From Caballeronia sordidicola (GTDB taxonomy: Bacteria; Pseudomonadota; Gammaproteobacteria; Burkholderiales; Burkholderiaceae): 64,000 nt of DNA. The position numbers and the translations under genes were made by a program. This document shows, piece after piece, positions 35,650-44,260 of this stretch. A model generated the notes under the pieces. The model saw only the letters and a list, made by a program, of their open reading frames with translations, was not told where the DNA came from and did not search any database. How positions within the stretch are numbered: position 1 is the stretch's first letter; every line of letters begins with the position of its first letter. The DNA lies in contig NZ_MTHB01000233.1 in NCBI RefSeq assembly GCF_002220365.1, positions 1-64,000 on the forward strand, given 5' to 3'.

Positions 35650-35913
35650 TCACCCCTCGAGCCGGGCACGCGCAGCCATTGCTATGCGCCCGATCGTCTC
35701 GGTGCTTAAGCGCTCCGCCACCTTGTGAACATACTCATGATGGTGCGACTCGAGCGGCGCACCGAGATACTGCGCGTGCAGATAGCGGATCAACGCAATT
35801 CGCCGATGCCCGAGCGCCAGACTGCGATCGAGCAACGCGAGTGCCGCGTGAGGATCATGCTGCCCGCACGCAAGCTGCGATAGTCCCGCGGTTTGAACGC
35901 GCGTCGACGTCAT
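35650..35913 (-). CDS. 87-aa protein at the end of the sarcosine oxidase operon
   Basis: This is a small protein rich in helix-forming Ala and Leu with several His (ALALLDRSLALGHRRIALIRY then ESHHHEYVHKV). No signal peptide or membrane segment is present. The ATG at 35913 lies 7 bp after the folB stop, so it is probably translated in the same operon; only a weak ribosome site is visible. I do not recognise the family. The fixed position after folB and soxG suggests a role in the pathway, possibly in folate or flavin handling, but nothing in the sequence proves that. Confidence 0.7.
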   Translation of the reverse strand: MTSTRVQTAGLSQLACGQHDPHAALALLDRSLALGHRRIALIRYLHAQYLGAPLESHHHEYVHKVAERLSTETIGRIAMAARARLEG

Positions 35914-35920
35914 GGCCGTT

Positions 35921-36379
35921 TCAGCGTTCAACCGCCGTATGCGCCGTCTGCAACCCGGCCGACGCTCGCCATGCATCGAAATCCGCACGATGCCAGTCGA
36001 GCTCAACGCCCACGCGTCGCGTGCCTTCGCGAATCTTCGGCTTATACAACAGCAGCGTCAGCGCATCGAGCGCGGGCCATTGCGTGAACGACAGCGCCGC
36101 GATCTCCACCGCGAGTGTTTCGAGCAGGCGCGTATGCGGCTTGCTCTCCAGATAGCCTGACACTCCCTCGCACCAGGCCTCGTAATCAATCAGCTCGTGT
36201 GCGTTCTGCTCGGCCGGCACGCCTCGATAATGCAGGCTCGCGTCAATGGCAACGGGCTGCGGCGCCAGATGCTCCTGAGCATACAAACCAATGCGCGTAG
36301 GCACGACAAGCTCATCCACAACGATGCGCCAGCCGCGTCCGCCCGGGCTCAATGGTTCGAATGGTTCGTACGGTTTCAC
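35921..36379 (-). CDS. folB: Dihydroneopterin aldolase-like protein (FolB)
   Basis: This 152-aa protein of the FolB family, which makes 6-hydroxymethyl-dihydropterin for folate synthesis, has the segments VVPTRIGLYAQEHLAPQPV, a pattern typical of FolB N-terminal strands, and HTRLLETLAVEIA near residues 81-93. Its ATG overlaps the soxG stop (ATGA at 36376-36379). Placement in the sox operon would supply folate to sarcosine oxidase, which transfers its methyl carbon to THF. It may be a specialised paralogue rather than the housekeeping enzyme. Confidence 0.85.
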   Translation of the reverse strand: MKPYEPFEPLSPGGRGWRIVVDELVVPTRIGLYAQEHLAPQPVAIDASLHYRGVPAEQNAHELIDYEAWCEGVSGYLESKPHTRLLETLAVEIAALSFTQWPALDALTLLLYKPKIREGTRRVGVELDWHRADFDAWRASAGLQTAHTAVER

Positions 36380-37026
36380 GACATCAGCGGCTCGGCCGCA
36401 TCGAGCATCATCTTCACGAAGTAGTCCGCAAAGCTGCGGCGGACCACGAGGTCGAAGCGGTCGTCACCGGTCGGCAGCACTGTCACGGAGGCCTTGAAGT
36501 AATGGCTCTGCGCACACTGGCCGACGCCGAACAAACGCGGATGCAGATCGAGCGGACAACCACGCGCGAGAACATCACGCGTACGCGTGCCGCTGATTTC
36601 AAGCACGGTGTAACCACTGCCGATATCGACGGCGGCTGCGAACAATCCCTTGAACGCCTCGCGCAACCTGGCTTCCATTGGCGCCGTCTGCGTGGCGGAA
36701 TGCGCCGCGGCCGAGCGCACGAGCCACTCGTCGGGACCGAGCCACATCAGGTCGTAGCCGTTGCCCGTCGCCGTCGTATTCGGCCTCTCTGGCGGCTTGC
36801 AACCGATCACGCTTTCTACCGCCGCAACGAACGCGGCATCGCGCAGGTCACCACGCAGATTGACCAGTTCCAGGAAAGGCCGCTCGACAAGACGAAACGC
36901 CTTCGATCCACTCGCCTGATGTTTTTTCAGCAGGCCATCCACACCGACCAGCGGCGACTCCTGCCACACGCCCTGCCCGATTGCGCGATCCACGACCGTC
37001 TGGTTGCTTCTGTTTTCATTCCACAT
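36376..37026 (-). CDS. soxG: Sarcosine oxidase gamma subunit
   Basis: This 216-aa subunit of heterotetrameric sarcosine oxidase contains the family segments WLGPDEWLVRS, VDIGSGYTVLEISGTRTRDVLARGCPLDLHP and FDLVVRRSFADYF, which form the GcvT-like fold of SoxG. Its start overlaps the end of soxA by 11 bp and its stop overlaps folB, which shows tight coupling. The gamma subunit supports assembly of the alpha-beta complex in the cytoplasm. Confidence 0.95.
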   Translation of the reverse strand: MWNENRSNQTVVDRAIGQGVWQESPLVGVDGLLKKHQASGSKAFRLVERPFLELVNLRGDLRDAAFVAAVESVIGCKPPERPNTTATGNGYDLMWLGPDEWLVRSAAAHSATQTAPMEARLREAFKGLFAAAVDIGSGYTVLEISGTRTRDVLARGCPLDLHPRLFGVGQCAQSHYFKASVTVLPTGDDRFDLVVRRSFADYFVKMMLDAAEPLMS

Positions 37027-40018
37027 GTTGACGTGCTCCTTCGCTGTCGTAGAACACCGAGCTGGTGATTTTTGCCGGCATCTGCTTACCGTTGGCGAGT
37101 GGAATCATCACCGACTCGCCGATCTTGTCGAGACCGCCCTTGATGACGGCCATCGCGATCGAGCGCTTTAAAATAGGGCTGAAATAGCTGGATGTGACGT
37201 GACCGAGCATGGGCGCAGTGTCGCCGGTGAACGGACCCAGCACGATCTGCGAGCCTTCCGGAATCACGAACGACGCATCTTCAGCAAGCAAGCCGACAAG
37301 TTGCTTGCGCCCCGCCTTCGCCGTATCCGAGCGCGTCAGCGAACGCTTGCCGAGGAAGTCCTTCGACTTCGCGACCAGTCCACCCATGCCGAGGTCGTAA
37401 GGTGTCATCGAACCATCGGTATCCTGCCCGACGATGATGTAACCCTTCTCCGCCCGCAGCACGTGCATGGTTTCCGTGCCGTACGGCGTGATGTCGAACT
37501 CAGCGCCGGCGGCCATCAGCGCCTCCCATACAGCACGTCCTACGTTCGCCGGCACGTTGACTTCGTAAGCAAGTTCGCCCGAGAAACTGATCCGCATCAC
37601 CCGCGACGCCGCGCCCGCCACCGTCCCTTCGCGATAACTCATGAACGGGAAAGCAGCATTGGCGAAGTCGATATCGCGGCAGACCTTTTGCAGCACTTTG
37701 CGGCTGTTCGGGCCGACCACGGCGAAGGTCGCCCAGTGATCCGTTACCGATGCCAACCGTACCCGCATGTCGGGCCACTCCGTTTGCAGCCAGCGCTCGA
37801 GCCACGTCAGCACGCGCGCCGCGCCGCCGGTCGTGGTCGTCATCATGTAGTGCTGGTCGGCCAGGCGCACGGTCACGCCGTCATCGAAGATCATGCCGTT
37901 TTCGTCGAGCATCAGGCCGTAGCGGCACTTGCCCACTTCCAGCTTGCTCCACGGGTTCGTATAGACCCAGTTGAGCAGCTTCGCGGCATCGGGACCCTGG
38001 ATGTCGATCTTGCCGAGCGTCGATGCATCGAGAATACCGACGCTGGTGCGCGTTGCCAGCGATTCGCGCGCGACTGCCGCGTGCATGCCTTCACCGTTCT
38101 TCGGGTAATACCAAGGCCGTTTCCAGTTGCCGACGTCCTCAAACGCTGCGCCATTTTCCACGTGCCATTCGTGCACGGCGGTCTTGCGGACCGGATCAAG
38201 GAACTCGCCCAGCTCACGGCCGGCAAACGTACCGAACGTGACCGGCGTGTAGTTCGGCCGGAACGTCGTGGTGCCCGTCTCGGGGATGGTCTTGTTCAAG
38301 GCCTGAGCAAGAATTGCCATGCCGTTGATATTGCCGAGCTTGCCCTGGTCCGTGCCGAAGCCCATCGCCGTGTAACGCTTCACGTGCTCGACCGACTCGA
38401 AACCTTCCCGTGCGGCGAGGAAGATATCCGCGGCGGACACGTCGTTCTGGTAATCGATAAATTGCTTGGGACCCCGTGTCGCCAACTCACGGCCTCCGAC
38501 CAGCCACAACGGCATGAGCGGCGCCTCGCTGACCTCGGCCACCTGCACAGGTGTCGGACGCGCAACGATCAAACCTGCGGCACGCGCAGCGTCCACGCCG
38601 GCGTCGACCGCGAAACGGATCGCACGGGCAAGCGTGAATTCACCGGCGCACGCGCCGACGCTGCTCTCGGCCTGCATCGCTTTGCCGGGTACGAAGCAAG
38701 TCTTTTCGTCGTGCCAGTGCGCCTTGCCGCCGGATTGCGCGAACAGGTGCAAGATCGGGCTCCAACCTCCGGACACGGCGAGCAGGTCGCACGGCAGGTC
38801 GGCTTGCTTCACGCCGACCGTGCCGTTGGAATACGCGCTGACTTCAACCGACGCCACGCGCAACTTGCCATGCGCCACCGTGACGACCGATCCATTCAGG
38901 ACCTTCACGCCGTAGCGTTTCGCCTGACCTTGCAACGCGCCTTTGTCATCGGCGAGACGCGGATCCACTACCGTCACCTGCGCGCCTGCCGCCTTCAGAT
39001 CGAGCGCGCATTGGTAGCCGCTGTCGTTGTTCGTGAACACCACCGCATTGCGACCCGGCAAGACCGCATAGCGATGCAAGTACGAAGACACCGCCGACGC
39101 CAGCATCACGCCCGGCAGATCGTTGTTGCCGAACACAATCGGGCGTTCCTGCGCGCCCGTGGCGAGAATGACGCGCTTGGCGCGCACTTTCCACAGCAGT
39201 TCCCGCGTGCCTTTGCGCATCGATACCGGCAAATGCTCGGTCAAGCGCTGCGTGATAGTGACGAGGTTGTGATCCTGATAACCGAACGCCGTGCTGCGGC
39301 ACAGGATCTTCACATCCGGCATCTTGCGCAGTTCAGCTTCAATTTTTTGCGCCCACTTCAAGCCCGGCGCGCCATCGATTTCCGAGCGATACGACAGCAG
39401 CGAGCCGCCAAGTTCGGGCTGGTCATCGACGAGAATCACACGTGCACCCGACAAACCCGCCGCATGCGCCGCAGCAAGACCCGAAGGGCCGGCCCCGACC
39501 ACGAGCACGTCGCAATGCGCGAAGCACTTGTCGTAGCGATCCGCGTCCACGTGTTCCGGCGCTCGGCCGAGACCCGCTGCGTCGCGGATCACTTCTTCGT
39601 ATTTCGGCCAGAACTTGCGCGGCCACATGAACGTCTTGTAGTAGAAGCCCGCCGGTATGAACCGGGCGATCTTCTGGTTCACCGCCATGCGGTCGTTTTC
39701 GATGCTCGGCTTGGCATTCACGCTGGTGGCGACCAGCCCCTGATACAACTCAATCTCAGTCGCGCGCGCATTCGGCACGGTATAGGCGCCGGTTTCGAGT
39801 TGAACGACGGCATTCGGTTCAGCCACGTCGGCCGTGACAATGCCGCGCGGCCGGTGATATTTCCAGCTACGAGCCACGAAATGCACGCCGTTCGCGAGCA
39901 GCGCGGAGGCGAGCGTATCGCCCTGATGGCCCTGGTACGTCTTGCCGTTGAACGTGAAGGTGAGCGCGATGGCGCGGTTGATGCGCCCGCCCGTGGCGAG
40001 TCGGTCTTTCTGGCTCAT
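37016..40018 (-). CDS. soxA: Sarcosine oxidase alpha subunit
   Basis: This 1000-aa subunit of heterotetrameric sarcosine oxidase couples sarcosine oxidation to formation of glycine, 5,10-methylene-THF and H2O2. The N-terminal 2Fe-2S-like domain without an evident Cys cluster (TFTFNGKTYQGHQGDTLASA near 20-39) is followed by an NAD/FAD domain (VLVVGAGPSGLAAAHAAGLS near 170) and a C-terminal GcvT-type THF-binding domain (about 610-1000). I chose the ATG at 40018, in a 4-nt overlap with the soxD stop and with an AAGGA site; the longer open frame reads through soxD. NAD is thought to be bound but not turned over in this enzyme family. Confidence 0.96.
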   Translation of the reverse strand: MSQKDRLATGGRINRAIALTFTFNGKTYQGHQGDTLASALLANGVHFVARSWKYHRPRGIVTADVAEPNAVVQLETGAYTVPNARATEIELYQGLVATSVNAKPSIENDRMAVNQKIARFIPAGFYYKTFMWPRKFWPKYEEVIRDAAGLGRAPEHVDADRYDKCFAHCDVLVVGAGPSGLAAAHAAGLSGARVILVDDQPELGGSLLSYRSEIDGAPGLKWAQKIEAELRKMPDVKILCRSTAFGYQDHNLVTITQRLTEHLPVSMRKGTRELLWKVRAKRVILATGAQERPIVFGNNDLPGVMLASAVSSYLHRYAVLPGRNAVVFTNNDSGYQCALDLKAAGAQVTVVDPRLADDKGALQGQAKRYGVKVLNGSVVTVAHGKLRVASVEVSAYSNGTVGVKQADLPCDLLAVSGGWSPILHLFAQSGGKAHWHDEKTCFVPGKAMQAESSVGACAGEFTLARAIRFAVDAGVDAARAAGLIVARPTPVQVAEVSEAPLMPLWLVGGRELATRGPKQFIDYQNDVSAADIFLAAREGFESVEHVKRYTAMGFGTDQGKLGNINGMAILAQALNKTIPETGTTTFRPNYTPVTFGTFAGRELGEFLDPVRKTAVHEWHVENGAAFEDVGNWKRPWYYPKNGEGMHAAVARESLATRTSVGILDASTLGKIDIQGPDAAKLLNWVYTNPWSKLEVGKCRYGLMLDENGMIFDDGVTVRLADQHYMMTTTTGGAARVLTWLERWLQTEWPDMRVRLASVTDHWATFAVVGPNSRKVLQKVCRDIDFANAAFPFMSYREGTVAGAASRVMRISFSGELAYEVNVPANVGRAVWEALMAAGAEFDITPYGTETMHVLRAEKGYIIVGQDTDGSMTPYDLGMGGLVAKSKDFLGKRSLTRSDTAKAGRKQLVGLLAEDASFVIPEGSQIVLGPFTGDTAPMLGHVTSSYFSPILKRSIAMAVIKGGLDKIGESVMIPLANGKQMPAKITSSVFYDSEGARQHVE

Positions 40019-40314
40019 TTCGGTTGTCCTTCTTTCGATTCCATCACGGCCAACGGCCGTGCGAACGTGTCGTAGCCCTGGAATGCGTAGCTCACAGTGT
40101 CGCGTTGCGCCATGAACCAGCGCCGGCAACCTTGCGTGTGCATCCATTGTTCACGATGCACGCCACGCGGATTCTTCCGCATGAACAGGTAGTCGCCCCA
40201 TTCCTTGTCGGTGAGCTTTTCGGTGTCGAGCGGGCGCGCGATATCGGCTTCGCCGCCGCACGAGAATTCGCTTTCAGCGCGTGGCCCGCACCAGGGGCAT
40301 TCAATCAGCAACAT
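40015..40314 (-). CDS. soxD: Sarcosine oxidase delta subunit
   Basis: This 99-aa small subunit binds zinc. The expected ligands Cys6, Cys9, His59 and Cys63 are all present (IECPWCG and MHTQGC). The stop overlaps the soxA start by 4 nt. It begins 75 bp after soxB, and that gap holds a strong hairpin (40332-40366), which may set the subunit ratio. Confidence 0.95.
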   Translation of the reverse strand: MLLIECPWCGPRAESEFSCGGEADIARPLDTEKLTDKEWGDYLFMRKNPRGVHREQWMHTQGCRRWFMAQRDTVSYAFQGYDTFARPLAVMESKEGQPK

Positions 40315-40331
40315 GTCTTCTCTCCTATGTC

Positions 40332-40366
40332 GACCAGAGTTGGCGCTTTAGCGCCTTACTCTGGTC
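40332..40366. repeat. REP-like hairpin between soxB and soxD
   Basis: GACCAGAGT (40332-40340) pairs with ACTCTGGTC (40358-40366), and an inner GGCGC-TTTA-GCGCC hairpin (40342-40355) lies within. In the minus-strand transcript it falls between soxB and soxD. There is no T-run, so it is more likely an RNA-stabilising or processing hairpin, or a dispersed palindromic unit, than a terminator. My impression that this motif recurs in other Burkholderiaceae was not verified. Confidence 0.75.
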
Positions 40367-40389
40367 CCATGCAACCTTGGTTGCTCAGG

Positions 40390-41634
40390 TTAGTGGGCGA
40401 CGGCCGCAGCGCCGTGTTCGTCGATCAGGTGACCCGTGTAGAAACGGTCGATGGAAAACGGCGCGTTCAACGCGTGAGGCTCGTCGTGCGCGATGGTGTG
40501 GGCAAACGCCCAGCCTGAACCCGGCGTTGCCTTGAAGCCACCCGTACCCCAGCCGCAGTTGAAGTACAAACCCTTCACGTCGGTCTTGCTGATGATCGGG
40601 CACGCATCCGGCGACACATCCACAATCCCGCCCCACTGACGATTCATACGCACGCGCGAGAAGACCGGGAACATCTCGACGATCGCCTCCAGCGTCCCTT
40701 CAATAATGTGAAAACTGCCGCGCTGGCCGAAGCCCGTGTATTGATCGACGCCGGCGCCGATCACCAGATCGCCCTTATCGGACTGGCTGATATACGCGTG
40801 CACCGCGTTCGACATCACCACCGTGTTGACCACGGGCTTGATAGGTTCGGACACAAGCGCTTGCAACGGGTGGCTTTCCAGAGGAAGGCGGATGCCGGCC
40901 ATGTCGGCAAGTGAGGACGTGTTGCCAGCCGCGACGACCGCGACCTTCTTGGCCTTGATAAAACCCTTCGTGGTATCCACGCCGATCACCTGGCTGCCGT
41001 TGCGGCGAATTCCCGTGACCTGGCAGTTCTGCACGATATCCACGCCGGCCTGGTCCGCGCCGCGCGCGAAACCCCACGCAACGGCGTCGTGACGCGCCAC
41101 GCCGCCGCGCCGCTGGATGGACGCGCCGAGCACCGGATAGCGGCTATTCAGGTTGATGGTCGGCTCGATCTGCTTGATCTGTTCAGGCGTGAGGAATTCA
41201 GCGTCTACACCATTCAAGCGGTTCGCGTTCACCCGACGTTCAGTATCCCGAACGTCTTGCAGCGTATGCGCGAGGTTCATCACGCCGCGCTGGCTGAACA
41301 TCACGTTGTAGTTCAGGCCTTGCGAGAGTCCTTCCCACAACTGCATCGCTTTTTCGTACAGCGCCGCCGATTCGTCCCACAGATAGTTCGAGCGCACGAT
41401 GGTCGTATTGCGCGCCGTATTACCGCCACCGATCCAGCCCTTCTCGAGCACGGCGATGTTGCGCACGCCATGTTCCTTGGCAAGATAGTAGGCGGTCGCG
41501 AGACCATGCCCGCCGCCGCCGACGATCACCACGTCGTATTCCTGCTTGGGCTCCGGGCTTTTCCACTGGCGTTCCCAGTTCTCGTGATACGACATGCCGT
41601 TGCGCAAGAGGCTGAATATCGAATAGCGGCTCAT
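40390..41634 (-). CDS. soxB: Sarcosine oxidase beta subunit
   Basis: This 414-aa flavoprotein subunit carries the sarcosine site. An FAD-binding Rossmann motif VVIVGGGGHGLATAYYLAKE lies near residues 35-54. His182 in GVARHDAVAWG is the likely attachment point of the covalent FMN. The GWGTGGFKATPGSG C-terminal flavin-binding segment is also seen. It is the first sox gene of the operon, 64 bp downstream of sdaA. No clear ribosome site stands out before the ATG at 41634; a second ATG twelve codons later (MSYHENW) is possible. Confidence 0.95.
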   Translation of the reverse strand: MSRYSIFSLLRNGMSYHENWERQWKSPEPKQEYDVVIVGGGGHGLATAYYLAKEHGVRNIAVLEKGWIGGGNTARNTTIVRSNYLWDESAALYEKAMQLWEGLSQGLNYNVMFSQRGVMNLAHTLQDVRDTERRVNANRLNGVDAEFLTPEQIKQIEPTINLNSRYPVLGASIQRRGGVARHDAVAWGFARGADQAGVDIVQNCQVTGIRRNGSQVIGVDTTKGFIKAKKVAVVAAGNTSSLADMAGIRLPLESHPLQALVSEPIKPVVNTVVMSNAVHAYISQSDKGDLVIGAGVDQYTGFGQRGSFHIIEGTLEAIVEMFPVFSRVRMNRQWGGIVDVSPDACPIISKTDVKGLYFNCGWGTGGFKATPGSGWAFAHTIAHDEPHALNAPFSIDRFYTGHLIDEHGAAAVAH

Positions 41635-41698
41635 GGTGTTTCCTTAAACTTGTTGATGTTGCAAACCCGTTGCAAGCTCTTTTGCAGAACCGTAAAAA

Positions 41699-43093
41699 TC
41701 AGCATTCGATGACGTTCACAGCCAACCCGCCGCGCGACGTCTCCTTGTATTTCGTCTTCATGTCCGCGCCGGTTTCGCGCATGGTCTTGATCACGTTGTC
41801 GAGCGATACATAGTGCGTGCCGTCGCCCTTCATGGCCATGCGCGCGGCGTTGAGCGCCTTGATCGCGCCCATCGCGTTGCGTTCGATGCAGGGGATCTGC
41901 ACCAGCCCGCCAACGGGGTCGCAGGTCATGCCGAGGTTGTGCTCCATGCCGATCTCGGCAGCGTTCTCGACTTGCGTCGGCGTCCCGCCCATCACGGCGG
42001 CAAGCGCCGCGGCGGCCATCGAGCACGCCACACCGACTTCGCCCTGGCAACCGACTTCCGCGCCGGAAATAGATGCCGTTTCCTTGTAGATGATCCCGAT
42101 AGCCGCCGCCGTCAGCAAGAACGTGACAATGCCCTCGTCGGTCGAGTTATGCATGAACTTCACGTAGTAATGCAGCACCGCGGGGATCACGCCGGCCGCG
42201 CCGTTCGTGGGTGCGGTGACCACCCGGCCACCGGCGGCGTTCTCCTCGTTCACAGCCATCGCGTAGAGGTTGACCCAGTCGAGCATGGAGAGCGGATCGC
42301 GCAACGACTCTTCCGAATGCTTGCGCAACTGCGCGGAAAGATCGGCAGCACGGCGTTTCACATGCATCGGGCCGGGCAATTCGCCGCGTACCTTGCAGCC
42401 GCGTTCCACGCACGCCGCCATCACGCGCCAGATCGCGAGCAGGCCGTCACGCACTTCACGCTCCGGGCGCGACGCGGATTCGTTGAGCATCGTGATTTCA
42501 GCTATCGATAAACCCGTCTCGCGGCACACGCGCATGAGGTCGTCGCCAGTGCGGAATGGGTGCGGCACGCCACCGCCCGCTTGCACGCCGTTCACGCGCG
42601 TGCCCTCGCTGTTGATGACGAAACCGCCGCCGACCGAGTAGTACTCTTTTTCGACGACGAGCTGGCCGTTTTCATCGAAGGCCTGGAAGCGCATGCCGTT
42701 CGGATGCACCACGCTAGATCCGGGCGCGCCCGGCATCAGCTTGCGAAAGAAGCCTATATGCTCGCGTTCGTCGAATTTAACCGCGTGCTTGTCGAGCAGG
42801 TTCAAGCTCTTGCACTCGCGGATCTCCCGCAGACGCGGTTCGATCGCATCCGGATCGATCGAGTCGGGGAGATTGCCTTCGAGTCCAAGTAGCACAGCTT
42901 TATCGGTACCGTGACCCTTGCCGGTTGCGCCCAGCGAGCCGAACAAATCCACCCGCACGCGGCGCACGAACGCGAGCAGGTTTGCGTCCTCGATATGCGA
43001 AGCAAAGCGGCACGCTGCGATCATCGGGCCAACCGTATGCGAACTTGACGGACCGATGCCGATCTTGAACAGATCGAAAACGCTGACGTTCAT
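41699..43093 (-). CDS. sdaA: Iron-sulfur L-serine dehydratase
   Basis: This 464-aa [4Fe-4S] enzyme turns L-serine into pyruvate and ammonia, the exit of the choline pathway into central metabolism. The N-terminal part is the beta domain (MNVSVFDLFKIGIGPSSSHT), followed by the alpha domain with cluster cysteines in GCQGEVGVACSMAAAALA, GMTCDPVGG and PCIERN. The protein ends in a Cys tail (VNVIEC) that is known in this family to reach the cluster. I chose the ATG at 43093 with an AAGGCAC site; the upstream frame has no domain match. It is the first gene of the sox run. Confidence 0.95.
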   Translation of the reverse strand: MNVSVFDLFKIGIGPSSSHTVGPMIAACRFASHIEDANLLAFVRRVRVDLFGSLGATGKGHGTDKAVLLGLEGNLPDSIDPDAIEPRLREIRECKSLNLLDKHAVKFDEREHIGFFRKLMPGAPGSSVVHPNGMRFQAFDENGQLVVEKEYYSVGGGFVINSEGTRVNGVQAGGGVPHPFRTGDDLMRVCRETGLSIAEITMLNESASRPEREVRDGLLAIWRVMAACVERGCKVRGELPGPMHVKRRAADLSAQLRKHSEESLRDPLSMLDWVNLYAMAVNEENAAGGRVVTAPTNGAAGVIPAVLHYYVKFMHNSTDEGIVTFLLTAAAIGIIYKETASISGAEVGCQGEVGVACSMAAAALAAVMGGTPTQVENAAEIGMEHNLGMTCDPVGGLVQIPCIERNAMGAIKALNAARMAMKGDGTHYVSLDNVIKTMRETGADMKTKYKETSRGGLAVNVIEC

Positions 43094-43406
43094 GAGGTGC
43101 CTTGTGGGTGGACTGCATGGGATTTCACTAGGTAGCCATTGCACCGCACGCCAATTTCCGCTGATAGAACAAAAACGGCATGCACGTGGGATGGCGGCGT
43201 CAGTACGGCAACACGGGGGCACGGCGAGGCGCTTTAGCGATGATCGGCGACGAAAACTGACTGGTGGCGGCCCGGGGAACCCGGCGCCCTGGTGGTGGCA
43301 CGTCACATGCTGAATAGGCTGTAGAGCAAGCTGGTGAGCGTCCGCTTGCCCGCAGTTGACCACCTATGGTCCTCTCCTCGCCCGTCTTACAGAAAGGAAA
43401 TCAGGC
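43094..43406. other. sdaA upstream region, no gene seen
   Basis: These 313 bp separate sdaA (minus) from a small plus-strand gene and contain the divergent promoters. I saw no gene, hairpin with a T-run, or operator that stands out. A GbdR site is expected from Pseudomonas, but I cannot place it. Confidence 0.4.
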
Positions 43407-43685
43407 ATGAAGCAATTCTCAATGGCATACGCGATCGGCGCCGTACTTTGCATCTCGAGCACGGCTTTCGCCCAAAACAACCCGCCGAGCTCAAGCACAG
43501 GCTTGCAGGCTGGCGACAACGCTCAGACGACGAACCAGTCGGCGGGAACGACGGCCAATCCTGGCATGTCGCAAAAGAAGATGAAGCACACCAAGACTTC
43601 ATCGACGGGAAGCAAGTCCGGCATGGGAACTGCCACGCCCAGCGGTCCGGGAGCCCCGGTGACAGCGAGCGGTTCGGGCGGTTAA
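43407..43685 (+). CDS. Small secreted protein, Ser/Thr/Gly-rich
   Basis: This 92-aa protein starts MKQFSMAYAIGAVLCISSTAFAQ, a clear signal peptide ending in Ala-x-Ala, followed by a low-complexity mature part rich in Asn, Ser, Thr and Gly, with a short Lys/His patch (MSQKKMKHTKTS). The ATG at 43407 has a good AAAGGA site at 43393-43398. I do not recognise the family. The composition is like many Burkholderiaceae periplasmic hypothetical proteins. It has no clear link to choline metabolism. Confidence 0.75.
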   Translation: MKQFSMAYAIGAVLCISSTAFAQNNPPSSSTGLQAGDNAQTTNQSAGTTANPGMSQKKMKHTKTSSTGSKSGMGTATPSGPGAPVTASGSGG

Positions 43686-43916
43686 GCGCCGCGTGGCGCT
43701 GTTTCAATCTTGGTAAGTGGGGTCATGCAACAAATCGGGCAGGAGCAGGGGCGGAAAAACGGCGCAAGATTTACGTGTCGGCGGTTATACAACACTTTCA
43801 ACGCAGGTCTTATTTACCCTTTCCGGGTTGAAGAAACGCTGCGATAAACTGTGTTGGCATTTTCGAATGCGCTCGAATCGACCAGCCTTCAAACTCTCGC
43901 CCATCAGGTTCACCCC

Positions 43917-44051
43917 ATGAACAATATTCTGAAGAAAGTCCTTGCAGTTTTCATCGTTGCGGCTTTTGTTGCGCCAGCAGTGTCGTATGCCAAGCCGCAT
44001 CATCACCACAAGTACACGAAGGCCAAGCACGTCGACCACGCAGCTCATTAA
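43917..44051 (+). CDS. 44-aa secreted His/Lys-rich peptide
   Basis: The peptide begins MNNILKKVLAVFIVAAFVA and has a signal peptide ending PAVSYA, followed by a 20-residue mature part with eight His (KPHHHHKYTKAKHVDHAAH). It is likely exported to the periplasm and able to bind Ni, Cu or Zn. No strong ribosome site precedes the ATG at 43917. A strong terminator at 44138-44167 follows. Function unknown. Confidence 0.65.
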   Translation: MNNILKKVLAVFIVAAFVAPAVSYAKPHHHHKYTKAKHVDHAAH

Positions 44052-44137
44052 TCCAGCTTCCAAGCCGGTATTAAGGTCGCACTAAACTCGCTTTAATGCT
44101 TTCAGAAATAGCCGGGCAGGCAGCCGGCCATCGGACA

Positions 44138-44167
44138 CGGCTCGCCCTGGTCAGGGCGAGCCGTTTT
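44138..44167 (+). terminator. Rho-independent terminator after the small secreted genes
   Basis: The stem CGGCTCGCCCT (44138-44148) pairs with AGGGCGAGCCG (44153-44163) around a GGTC loop, followed by TTTTCC. The 11-bp perfect GC-rich stem with a T-run is textbook for the plus strand. Confidence 0.9.
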
Positions 44168-44260
44168 CCGTTCTGGTCTACGTGCAAGGCTTATCAAAAA
44201 TCCAGAGCACCACGATGACCGCGTGAATCCCGGTATTTCAAACCCGTTAATGGCAGTGAT

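Noticed and set aside
37199..40075. 958-codon plus-strand open frame opposite soxA
   Set aside because: It is the antisense of soxA, Arg/His-rich, without domains. Long antisense frames are common in high-GC genes.
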